From Candidatus Nitrosopumilus sp. (GTDB lineage Archaea > Thermoproteota > Nitrososphaeria > Nitrososphaerales > Nitrosopumilaceae): a DNA stretch of 7,250 bases. Below the pieces are notes generated by a model. The model ran no database searches. It was not told the DNA's origin and saw only the letters and a program-made list of their open reading frames with translations. The stretch covers positions 1-7,250 of the forward strand of contig JAOUNZ010000046.1 of the NCBI GenBank assembly GCA_029880665.1, read 5' to 3'. Both the position numbers and the translations under genes were made by a program. Shown piece by piece: positions 1 to 5,379 of the stretch. How positions within the stretch are numbered: the first letter of the stretch is position 1; the number at the start of each line of letters is the position of its first letter.

Positions 1-54
1 ATCAAAATCCTCAGGAGAATAATTGACGAAAAGGCCAATTTTGCAGATGGGTAA
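1..54 (+). CDS. C-terminal end of an upstream gene, possibly a homocysteine S-methyltransferase module (partial)
   Basis: Frame 1 is open from the left edge and ends at TAA (52-54), coding for 17 residues that end in IIDEKANFADG. The other two forward frames stop within 24 bases. The tail is too short to identify by sequence. The inference comes from context: the gene lies 31 bp upstream of a MetH that lacks its homocysteine-binding domain, and such split enzymes often have the homocysteine methyltransferase domain encoded next door. That a gene ends here is likely; what it makes is only a guess. Confidence 0.45.
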   Translation: MKILRRIIDEKANFADG

Positions 55-55
55 G

Positions 56-63
56 TATTTAGA
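56..63 (+). promoter_or_regulatory. Possible TATA-like box for the methionine synthase gene
   Basis: TATTTAGA is centred about 27 bp before the ATG at 86. That is the spacing expected if transcription starts at or next to the start codon. No Shine-Dalgarno sequence is seen before the ATG (the preceding bases are cttacaca), which fits a leaderless mRNA. The gene could equally be co-transcribed with the one ending at 54. Confidence 0.3.
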
Positions 64-85
64 AAAACGATGCTGATCTTACACA

Positions 86-2584
86 ATGACCATTCCTAGA
101 GTAAGCTCTGCATTAAAGGCAGTTGACCTGAAGCAGATTCCGCCCCCCCTAATAATTGGAGAAAGAATCAATACTCAAGGTTCTCGCAAAGCAAAGGAAC
201 TAGTCCTCAATGATGATTATGACGGCTTGGTAGATCTGGGAAGAATTCAGGTAGAAGATGGGGCTCACTGTCTTGATGTATGTGTTGCAACTACCGAACG
301 AGCTGACGAACGTGAGTTCATGTTGAATCTTGTAAAAAAACTAAGTCTAGAAATTGATGCACCTCTTGTGATTGATTCAACTGATCCAGAAGTAATTGAA
401 GCTGCAGTTGCACAAATTCCTGGAAAACCCATAATTAACTCCATTAATCTTGAAGGCGATGGACACAGATTTGAAAAGCTAGCTCCTGTGATGGCAAAGT
501 ATGGACTGCCTGCCATTGCACTGTGCATTGGGCCCAAAGGTATGGCAAAGACTCCGCAGGAAAAACTGGAAACTGCTGAATTGCTTTTTGAGACGGGAAA
601 AAAATATGGATTGAAAATTGAACAGTTTATTTTTGATGTACTTACATTCACCTTGGCGACTGGTGAGGATGAGTTTCTTGACGCAGGAAAAAACACTTTG
701 GAGGGAATCCGTCTTGTTAAGAAAAAATTTCCTGACGCGTTTACAACATTAGGTCTTAGCAACATCAGCTTTGGTTTAACTCCATATGCCAGAAAAATAC
801 TAAATTCTGTATTTCTGTACCATGCAGTAAAGACTGGACTTGACACTGCTATCATTAATGCAAAAGAGATAATTCCTTATGGCGAAATTGATTCAAAGGA
901 GAAAAAACTTGCCGAAGATCTAATCTTTAACACTCATCCAAACGCTCTGTCTGATTTGATATCTTACTTTGAAAATACAGGTCCTCAAATCGGAATTACC
1001 TCAAAAAAAATTGATGTTGACCCAACATGGCCTCCTGGAAAGCGTGCCAATTTCAGAATTATCAATAGACTAAAAGATGGAATTCAAAATGATGTTGTCT
1101 TTGCAATTGCAGATAAGATTGGAAAAAGCGAATTAATCAAGTATGCTGACGGGATTTTCTCTTTGGATGCTCCAAAGACATTAACCCATGATGGCGCAAT
1201 CAAAACCCTCAACGAAGATCTGCTTCCTGCAATGAAGGAAGTTGGTGACAAGTTTGGTGCAGGGGATCTAATTTTACCGTTTGTCCTAAAATCTGCTGAA
1301 TGTATGAAGGCAGCAGTTGGCGAACTTGAAAAATACCTAGTCAAGGAAGATGGAATCAGTAAGGGTAAGCTCGTTCTGGGAACAGTTTATGGCGATGTTC
1401 ATGACATTGGAAAGAATCTTGTGAAAACAATCTTTCAAAATAATGGCTACTTTGTATATGATCTGGGAAAACAAGTTCCTTTACAGAAATTCCTGGAAAA
1501 AATTGAGGAAGTAAAACCCGATGCTGTTGGTCTTTCAGCATTGCTGGTCTCAACATCAAAACAGATGAAATTTTTTGTAGATCATGCAAGGAAAAACAAT
1601 ATGACTGTGCCTATTCTTTGCGGCGGTGCTGCAATTAATAGCAACTACATTAATCGAATTGCAAAGGAGGATGGAATTTATGAACCAGGCGTATTTTACT
1701 GCAATACTATGTTTGAGGGTCTTAAGACAATGGATATCTTGATTTCAGATGGAAAACAAAAATTCTTGGCTGATTGGAAAGAAAAGCTGGAAAACTGGAA
1801 AGAAAGATTATCTGAAATCATAGATCAGAACAATCTCCCAAAGAGCGCGGTTCAACCAGTCATGCCTCCCACCCCTAAAATTATCGGAGAACCAATACGC
1901 CTAAAGTTAGATCAAATCAACATGGATGAAGTTTGGACCATGATTGACAAAAAATCACTCTTCAAATTATCTTGGGGGTTGAGGGGAAAGACCGGTGCAG
2001 AATCTGAATCCGAGCATGAACAACTACTGACCGAATGGAAGATTCGAATAATTCGGGAGAAATTATTTGAGCCGGAAATCGTGTATGGTTATTTCAAATG
2101 CCACAACAAAGACAGGAAATTACTTGTTGAAAATCCTGATGGGGATGATGTGGAATTAGAGTTTCCACGTTCCACAAAACCTGATCATTTGTGTCTTGCT
2201 GACTATTTTGGGAAAAACGACATTGTGGCATTTCAATCTGTTACTGTTGGCAACAAAGTGTCTGAAATAATAGATCAGTGGAACCAAGAAGACAAGTATA
2301 CTGATGCTTACTATCTTCACGGGTTGGCAGTTGAAGTTGCAGAGGCCTTGGCAGAATGGGTAAATAGAAAAATAAAATCTGAACTAAATCTGAGTGAAGG
2401 TGGGTTGAGGTATAGCTGGGGATTCCCTAGCTGTCCAGATGTTGCACAACACCATCTAATCTGGAAACTTTTACAGCCTGAAAAATCTGGGATGACTCTC
2501 ACTGAATCTGGTCAGATAATTCCTGAACAGTCAACTGCCGCAATTGTTGTTCATCATCCAAAAGCAAAATACTTTGTACTGTAG
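86..2584 (+). CDS. metH: Cobalamin-dependent methionine synthase core (pterin-, B12- and AdoMet-activation domains; no homocysteine domain)
   Basis: An 832-residue cytosolic enzyme that moves the methyl group of methyl-tetrahydropterin onto cob(I)alamin for methionine synthesis. Domains in order: pterin-binding barrel, about residues 20-290, with GERINTQGSRK at 25-35, IDST at 96-99 and INSINLEGD at 117-125; B12-binding cap, about 325-415; cobalamin domain, about 425-560, with DVHDIG at 437-442 (H439 is the expected lower cobalt ligand), GLSALLVSTS at 482-491 and CGGAA at 512-516; and the reactivation domain, about 600-832, with HGLAVEVAEALAE (745-757), RYSWGFPSCPD (775-785), LTES (805-808) and HPKAKYF (824-830). 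The roughly 330-residue N-terminal homocysteine/zinc domain of bacterial MetH is absent, so a separate protein must supply it. The protein ends just after the YF that corresponds to the AdoMet-contacting tyrosines of E. coli MetH, so the usual C-terminal tail is missing. ATG 86 is the first start after an in-frame TGA at 74-76. Function is assigned with high confidence; the exact pterin (THF or another) is not shown by sequence. Confidence 0.93.
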   Translation: MTIPRVSSALKAVDLKQIPPPLIIGERINTQGSRKAKELVLNDDYDGLVDLGRIQVEDGAHCLDVCVATTERADEREFMLNLVKKLSLEIDAPLVIDSTDPEVIEAAVAQIPGKPIINSINLEGDGHRFEKLAPVMAKYGLPAIALCIGPKGMAKTPQEKLETAELLFETGKKYGLKIEQFIFDVLTFTLATGEDEFLDAGKNTLEGIRLVKKKFPDAFTTLGLSNISFGLTPYARKILNSVFLYHAVKTGLDTAIINAKEIIPYGEIDSKEKKLAEDLIFNTHPNALSDLISYFENTGPQIGITSKKIDVDPTWPPGKRANFRIINRLKDGIQNDVVFAIADKIGKSELIKYADGIFSLDAPKTLTHDGAIKTLNEDLLPAMKEVGDKFGAGDLILPFVLKSAECMKAAVGELEKYLVKEDGISKGKLVLGTVYGDVHDIGKNLVKTIFQNNGYFVYDLGKQVPLQKFLEKIEEVKPDAVGLSALLVSTSKQMKFFVDHARKNNMTVPILCGGAAINSNYINRIAKEDGIYEPGVFYCNTMFEGLKTMDILISDGKQKFLADWKEKLENWKERLSEIIDQNNLPKSAVQPVMPPTPKIIGEPIRLKLDQINMDEVWTMIDKKSLFKLSWGLRGKTGAESESEHEQLLTEWKIRIIREKLFEPEIVYGYFKCHNKDRKLLVENPDGDDVELEFPRSTKPDHLCLADYFGKNDIVAFQSVTVGNKVSEIIDQWNQEDKYTDAYYLHGLAVEVAEALAEWVNRKIKSELNLSEGGLRYSWGFPSCPDVAQHHLIWKLLQPEKSGMTLTESGQIIPEQSTAAIVVHHPKAKYFVL

Positions 2585-2614
2585 AATCAAGTAACAAGAA
2601 CCGTGTGACCTGTC

Positions 2615-2752
2615 TTATCTTGCATATCTTTCAACATCACCTTGATCTACAATCTCTCTTGTAACTTTATCATGACAAGAGCATTTACAAAATCTGTAAA
2701 AATTTCCGTCATGCTCTGCAGTACATGTCATGCAACCTTTACCTTCTGCCAT
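2615..2752 (-). CDS. Small cysteine-rich protein, zinc-finger-like (45 aa), or the 3' part of a broken longer gene
   Basis: An ORF of 45 codons convergent with metH, with 30 bp between the stops. It has five cysteines and two histidines in a tight pattern: C7-x2-C10, then C22-x-C24-x-C26-H27, with H14 between. The C-terminus is polar (DKVTREIVDQGDVERYAR). This is a plausible zinc- or metal-binding fold and unlikely in random AT-rich DNA. No signal peptide or membrane segment is seen. ATG at 2752 is the only start in this frame before an upstream stop. The reading continues sensibly upstream (..TRHDYSAK before M1), and a neighbouring frame looks coding, so the true gene may be longer and frameshifted. 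I do not recognise the family. Confidence 0.5.
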   Translation of the reverse strand: MAEGKGCMTCTAEHDGNFYRFCKCSCHDKVTREIVDQGDVERYAR

Positions 2753-2857
2753 TTTTGCAGAATAATCATGTCTGGTATTTTTAGTTTTTTATTAAGATCC
2801 TTTGAAAATTTCTCATGTCTGAAAAGTTACGATTTTACAGTATCTAGATCGCTTCAT
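2753..2857 (-). pseudogene. Possible 5' remnant of the Cys-rich gene, broken by small indels
   Basis: On the minus strand, a second frame between stop TAA (2827-2829) and the start of the Cys-rich ORF reads HEKFSKDLNKKLKIP, a credible hydrophilic protein segment. One extra base near 2774 would join it to RHDYSAKMAEGKGC of the downstream ORF. Further upstream, ATG 2857 opens a 14-codon ORF (MKRSRYCKIVTFQT) ending at 2813 that could be joined by another single shift. I infer a gene of about 75-80 codons with two frameshifts. The alternative is an ordinary intergenic leader, in which case the TATA-like stretch 2784-2796 (minus-strand TTAATAAAAAA) would be the promoter of the 45-aa ORF. Confidence 0.3.
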
Positions 2858-2866
2858 GTTTTATAG

Positions 2867-3015
2867 TTAAGGTTAGTATCTGTCATCTTAAAGGCTAAAT
2901 CCAATGAAATAATATCTTCTATACTGAACGTAAAAGCAAAATTCATGATTTCAGCATTTGCTCTTATGTTTGTATCTGCACTCTTGGCGTGACAGTTGAA
3001 GTGGCAATTATGTAA
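2867..3015 (+). pseudogene. Remnant of a small membrane or signal-peptide protein
   Basis: After the stop TAG at 2864-2866, one frame is open to TGA at 2990-2992 and ends in a strongly hydrophobic stretch, AKFMISAFALMFVSALLA, typical of a signal peptide or single membrane helix. The only ATG in frame (2945) lies inside the hydrophobic stretch. Shifting by one base at the TGA continues it as VTVEVAIM to a TAA at 3013-3015. With no good start and an early stop, it looks like a broken gene for a small secreted or membrane protein. A chance open frame cannot be excluded. Confidence 0.25.
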
Positions 3016-3025
3016 AATTGGATGG

Positions 3026-3121
3026 GTGGTTCATCATAAACACATAAAAATTCAGTTCGGTGAACTGCCAGGTTCTGAACCAGTTACTAGAAAAACCATT
3101 CATGATAAAAAGATGAAATGA
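3026..3121 (+). CDS. Tiny hypothetical ORF (31 aa, GTG start) coupled to the next ORF
   Basis: The frame reads VHHKHIKIQFGELPGSEPV and continues to KKMK, polar and protein-like. Its TGA overlaps the ATG of the following ORF (ATGA at 3118-3121), a common arrangement for translational coupling. The frame is the same as the upstream hydrophobic remnant, separated by one TGA, so it could instead be part of the same decayed gene. No Shine-Dalgarno sequence is seen and the GTG start is arbitrary. I do not recognise it. Confidence 0.2.
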   Translation: MVHHKHIKIQFGELPGSEPVTRKTIHDKKMK

Positions 3122-3249
3122 TTACCTTGTCTGAAGTATCAAAAGATTACATTGATGCAAATAAGGCGAGCATTGGCATTGTAGGAAATAATGCACGGCA
3201 TTCTCTTCAATTTATGACTAGGATAAAGAATGTCCAAATCTCGTTTTAA
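3118..3249 (+). CDS. Small hypothetical ORF (43 aa)
   Basis: ATG at 3118 to TAA at 3249 codes for MITLSEVSKDYIDANKASIG and on to RHSLQFMTRIKNVQISF. Many codons begin with G or A (GAA, GTA, GAT, GCA, GGA), as in the real genes of this window, so it may be coding. It overlaps the next ORF by 20 bp in another frame and has no clear ribosome binding site. It could be a genuine micro-protein or a piece of a frameshifted gene. No family is recognised. Confidence 0.35.
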   Translation: MITLSEVSKDYIDANKASIGIVGNNARHSLQFMTRIKNVQISF

Positions 3250-3393
3250 GGAAATGAAACAAGAATTTGCAAATCTATCTGACGAAAAAAAATTACAAAA
3301 CATGCTGAATTCAAATCGTAAATGGAGGACTTTTTATCACTCTCATTAGATGGGAAGATACACATCTGCAAGACTGCAAACTCAGATGATTAA
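3230..3393 (+). pseudogene. Small charged protein ORF, apparently split by a one-base deletion
   Basis: ATG 3230 starts a 39-codon ORF (MSKSRFKEMKQEFANLSDEK... to TAG 3347-3349), rich in K and E, with a helical look. From ATG 3322 another frame reads MEDFLSLSLDGKIHICKTAN and ends in SDD at TAA 3391-3393. If the AAATGG at 3320-3325 had one more A, the two would fuse smoothly as ..NSNRK-MEDFLSLS.., giving a 54-residue soluble protein. As it stands, the upstream ORF ends in WRTFYHSH and the second piece lacks a ribosome binding site. The explanation may be a recent frameshift, a sequencing error in a homopolymer, or two overlapping micro-genes. Function is unknown. Confidence 0.35.
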
Positions 3394-3440
3394 ATTGGAT
3401 TGACATCAATTTTCTCCATATTTTGCACAGATTTGATTGC

Positions 3441-4178
3441 CTAAATTCTGATTTTTCCTAAGAACTCATCTAATCCGCCAAAGTCACTTGGGGATGTAAT
3501 TAGAATATCGCCAGTAATTGCATGTATTTTTTTTACAAACTCGTCAAACTCTTGGCTGTATGCTGCCAAGTCTAAATTCAAAAATTTTGCAGATTTTTCA
3601 TTTTTTTCAGAAGGAAATAAAATTATTGGAACTACTGAGAATCCTTTGAGATTGTCTGATAGATTCTGAACTTGCTGGATATTTTGGATAACCTGAGTGA
3701 TGAATCCCTTTGGCCTGGCTTGTATTTTTTTCCCAATCTTTGAAAAATTTGGCTTGTTTGAAATTGAAAGATACAGATCAATCTTTGAATCAAATCCTTT
3801 CTCTCTTAATTCCCTCACAACTGTGCTTGGAATCAAACCCGAATCTTGTTTTCCTGTTTGTGACGGGTCTCCCATTAATACCAGAATTCCTGAAAAACCA
3901 ATTCTGATACAATTCTCCACAAATTCTAGAATTTCTGCTCTACTTTTGTCACGAACTCTCAGGCTTACAGTGATTGGCAAAGTTGGAATCTCTTTTTTAA
4001 TCCTTTTTCCAATAGTTATTGGAGATACTCTTTGATGTCCTAATACATTTTCAGTAAGGTGAATCGCATCACATTTTTTTGAAATAATTTTTATCTTTTC
4101 TATGAATTTTAGAATAGACCCATCAGTATCCACGTCAGGTATGATCTTGGGCGGATTTGCCTCATACCTTATTGTCAT
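3441..4178 (-). CDS. Methylenetetrahydrofolate-reductase-like protein (short, divergent MetF family)
   Basis: A 245-residue protein of the MTHFR flavoprotein barrel family, expected to reduce methylene- to methyl-tetrahydropterin, the methyl donor for the MetH encoded nearby. Visible family marks: N-terminal strand RYEANPPK (4-11) matching the FEFFPP motif of bacterial MetF, where the glutamate is the catalytic acid (here E6); GILVLMGDPSQTG (97-109) matching the ALRGD segment whose aspartate touches the flavin (here D104); and FITQVIQNIQQ (159-169) matching the ITQ segment with the folate-contacting glutamine (here Q162). It is about 45-50 residues shorter than bacterial MetF and diverged in between, so it may use a different electron donor or pterin. 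ATG 4178 puts the first motif at the normal position. It is divergent from the Nudix gene across 73 bp. Family is fairly sure; exact reaction is inferred. Confidence 0.72.
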   Translation of the reverse strand: MTIRYEANPPKIIPDVDTDGSILKFIEKIKIISKKCDAIHLTENVLGHQRVSPITIGKRIKKEIPTLPITVSLRVRDKSRAEILEFVENCIRIGFSGILVLMGDPSQTGKQDSGLIPSTVVRELREKGFDSKIDLYLSISNKPNFSKIGKKIQARPKGFITQVIQNIQQVQNLSDNLKGFSVVPIILFPSEKNEKSAKFLNLDLAAYSQEFDEFVKKIHAITGDILITSPSDFGGLDEFLGKIRI

Positions 4179-4251
4179 ATTTTCATTTCTTTTATTCTTG
4201 GTTAAAACCTTTGAATACTAAAACCGATATGGGATTCTGGGAGGAAACAAA
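4179..4251. promoter_or_regulatory. Divergent intergenic promoter region
   Basis: A 73-bp AT-rich spacer between the starts of the MTHFR-like gene (minus) and the Nudix gene (plus) must hold both promoters. Possible TATA-like pieces are GTTAAAACC (4201-4209) and TACTAAAACC (4217-4226). I cannot assign them firmly to one strand. Confidence 0.4.
4239..4244 (+). promoter_or_regulatory. Shine-Dalgarno sequence of the Nudix gene
   Basis: GGGAGG ends 7 bases before ATG 4252. It fixes the start, since an out-of-frame ATG at 4229 has no such site and stops after 10 codons. Such a strong site means this mRNA has a leader, unlike several neighbours. Confidence 0.7.
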
Positions 4252-4800
4252 ATGCATTTAGATGAATTAAAGTCAGTATTTTCAACTCCGATTAATCCTC
4301 ATATTCAATCCTGTAACAAATATCGTTTAGCTTCCATACTTGTAATAATTTACGGTGATGATCCGATAGTTATAATGACTGAAAAACCACGGCACATGAA
4401 ATTTCATGCCGGTGAGATATCTTTTCCTGGTGGGAAATTGGACGAAGATGACTCGGATCTTTTAGAAACTGCATTACGAGAAACAAGTGAAGAAATTGGA
4501 TTGACTGTAACAAGAGATCAGGTTATAGGCCAACTAGAACCTGTTGTTACTCTGAATTCTGGTTTTTTGATCTTGCCTTTTGTATCGATAATAGATAAAA
4601 TCCCACATCTTTCAGCCAACTGTGAGGTCGAAAAAATTTTTCATATTCCCTTGGAATCCTTTCTGAAAACTGGAGCAAGAGATCCTGATCCTGCTCATAA
4701 CATTATTCAGGAAATGTATACATTTGAGTATCAAAACCAAATTGTCTGGGGAGCTTCTGCCAGAATCCTTAGACAGATTCAAAGTTACCTGAAATCCTGA
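4252..4800 (+). CDS. Nudix hydrolase, CoA diphosphatase type (NudL/NUDT7-like)
   Basis: A 182-residue soluble hydrolase. The signature HAGEISFPGG (52-61) directly before the Nudix box marks the UPF0035/CoA-pyrophosphatase branch, whose members cut CoA into 3',5'-ADP and 4'-phosphopantetheine. The box itself runs through about residue 84: G61, D67, then RETSEEIGL at 76-84, with E77, E80 and E81 as the expected Mg-binding glutamates. The C-terminal half (EPVVTLNSGFLILPFVSII, 96-114) fits the same family, and the length is normal. Start chosen from the strong ribosome site just upstream. The stop lies 37 bp before rpl39e, which seems to have its own promoter. Family is very likely; CoA as the true substrate is inferred from the motif. 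Confidence 0.87.
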   Translation: MHLDELKSVFSTPINPHIQSCNKYRLASILVIIYGDDPIVIMTEKPRHMKFHAGEISFPGGKLDEDDSDLLETALRETSEEIGLTVTRDQVIGQLEPVVTLNSGFLILPFVSIIDKIPHLSANCEVEKIFHIPLESFLKTGARDPDPAHNIIQEMYTFEYQNQIVWGASARILRQIQSYLKS

Positions 4801-4806
4801 GATTCA

Positions 4807-4814
4807 TTTAAAAA
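4807..4814 (+). promoter_or_regulatory. TATA box of the rpl39e-rpl31e operon
   Basis: TTTAAAAA is centred about 27 bp before the ATG at 4838, within the short gap after the Nudix gene. That distance puts the transcription start at or within a few bases of the ATG, so the operon mRNA is probably leaderless. No Shine-Dalgarno sequence precedes this ATG, in agreement. Confidence 0.6.
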
Positions 4815-4837
4815 GAGCTTTCCGTGCCTGAAAATCT

Positions 4838-4996
4838 ATGGCTGCTCGCAAGTCTTCCCCAAGAAAGATTCGTCTGTTGAAAAAGACTAGACAAACTTCT
4901 GCGGTACCAGCTTGGATTATTCTCAAGACAAAGAGAAATGTCCGAACAAATCCAAAACGTAGGGCTTGGAGATCAACAGATGTGGAGGTAGGATAG
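4838..4996 (+). CDS. rpl39e: Large-subunit ribosomal protein L39e (eL39)
   Basis: A 52-residue, very basic protein that lines the exit tunnel of the large ribosomal subunit in archaea and eukaryotes. The family pattern is clear: basic N-terminus (MAARKSSPRKIRLLKKTRQT), then PAWIILKT (24-31) and RTNPKRRAWRSTDVEVG (36-52), matching the typical PxW..KT..R..NPKRR.WRR ending. Length is as expected for the family. The stop codon TAG (4994-4996) is followed at once by the ATG of rpl31e, and the two form an operon found widely in archaea. Confidence 0.95.
   Translation: MAARKSSPRKIRLLKKTRQTSAVPAWIILKTKRNVRTNPKRRAWRSTDVEVG
4984..4989 (+). promoter_or_regulatory. Shine-Dalgarno sequence of rpl31e inside the end of rpl39e
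   Basis: GGAGGT lies 7 bases before ATG 4997 and overlaps the codons for the last residues of L39e (VEVG). It shows the internal gene of the operon is started by a ribosome site while the first gene appears leaderless, a common archaeal arrangement. Confidence 0.75.
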
Positions 4997-5341
4997 ATGT
5001 CTCAGGAGTTGGAAAGAGTTTACACGATTAATCTGGGAAAGGCATTGCTTTCACAATCGCAGCATAGGGCAGTTAGGGCAATCAACATGATTAAAGAGTT
5101 TGCTCGTCATCACATGAAAGTTGAAACTGTTAAAATTGAAGAAGAATTATCTCAACAAATCTGGTCAAGAGGAGTACGTAGTCCTCCAAGAAAAGTTAGA
5201 GTACGAATGAGTAAAACTGATGATGGTTTTATCCTTGTCTCTAGATATGAGGAAGTAGAATCTAAAACTGATGAGAAGGAATCTAAGGTAGAAAAATCAC
5301 CCAAAGACTCACCAAAGAAAAAATTGGCAAAGAAAAAATAA
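4997..5341 (+). CDS. rpl31e: Large-subunit ribosomal protein L31e (eL31) with lysine-rich tail
   Basis: A 114-residue protein of the large ribosomal subunit near the tunnel exit. The family core covers about residues 1-87: ERVYTINLGKAL (6-17), RAVRAINMIKEFARHHMK (24-41), IWSRGVRSPPRKVRVRMSK (55-73) and a closing strand VSRYEEV. After that comes a tail of about 27 residues rich in K, E and S, ending PKKKLAKKK, beyond the usual 80-95 residues of archaeal L31e. The tail is probably disordered and could bind rRNA. The start is fixed by the ribosome site and by the abutting rpl39e stop. In many archaea tif6 and rplX follow; here the next gene is convergent instead. Confidence 0.95.
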   Translation: MSQELERVYTINLGKALLSQSQHRAVRAINMIKEFARHHMKVETVKIEEELSQQIWSRGVRSPPRKVRVRMSKTDDGFILVSRYEEVESKTDEKESKVEKSPKDSPKKKLAKKK

Positions 5342-5379
5342 TTATTTCACAAAACTTCTAATTCTAGACAAATAATCCT
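5342..5379. terminator. Short convergent spacer, likely transcription ends from both sides
   Basis: A 38-bp AT-rich gap between the stops of rpl31e and the FtsZ-like gene. On the minus strand it runs into T-tracts made by the A-rich lysine codons of the rpl31e tail (about 5318-5340), which could end the minus transcript. On the plus strand there is only a weak T-run. No hairpin is seen. Assigned by position and composition only. Confidence 0.3.

Noticed and set aside
265..855. Long minus-strand open frame of 196 codons
   Set aside because: It lies entirely inside metH, whose domains are clear. The product is serine- and proline-rich with no family features, as expected for an antisense shadow.
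2642..2866. Plus-strand ORF of 74 codons after metH
   Set aside because: It is antisense to the Cys-rich minus-strand ORF and its apparent remnant, and the product is a low-complexity mix of F, S and C without family marks. The minus strand reads better.
3050..3090. Possible tRNA fragment (GGTTC near a stem)
   Set aside because: No acceptor, D or anticodon stem can be drawn around it.
3697..4035. Plus-strand ORFs of 112 and 65 codons
   Set aside because: Both are antisense to the MTHFR-like gene, whose motifs are conserved.
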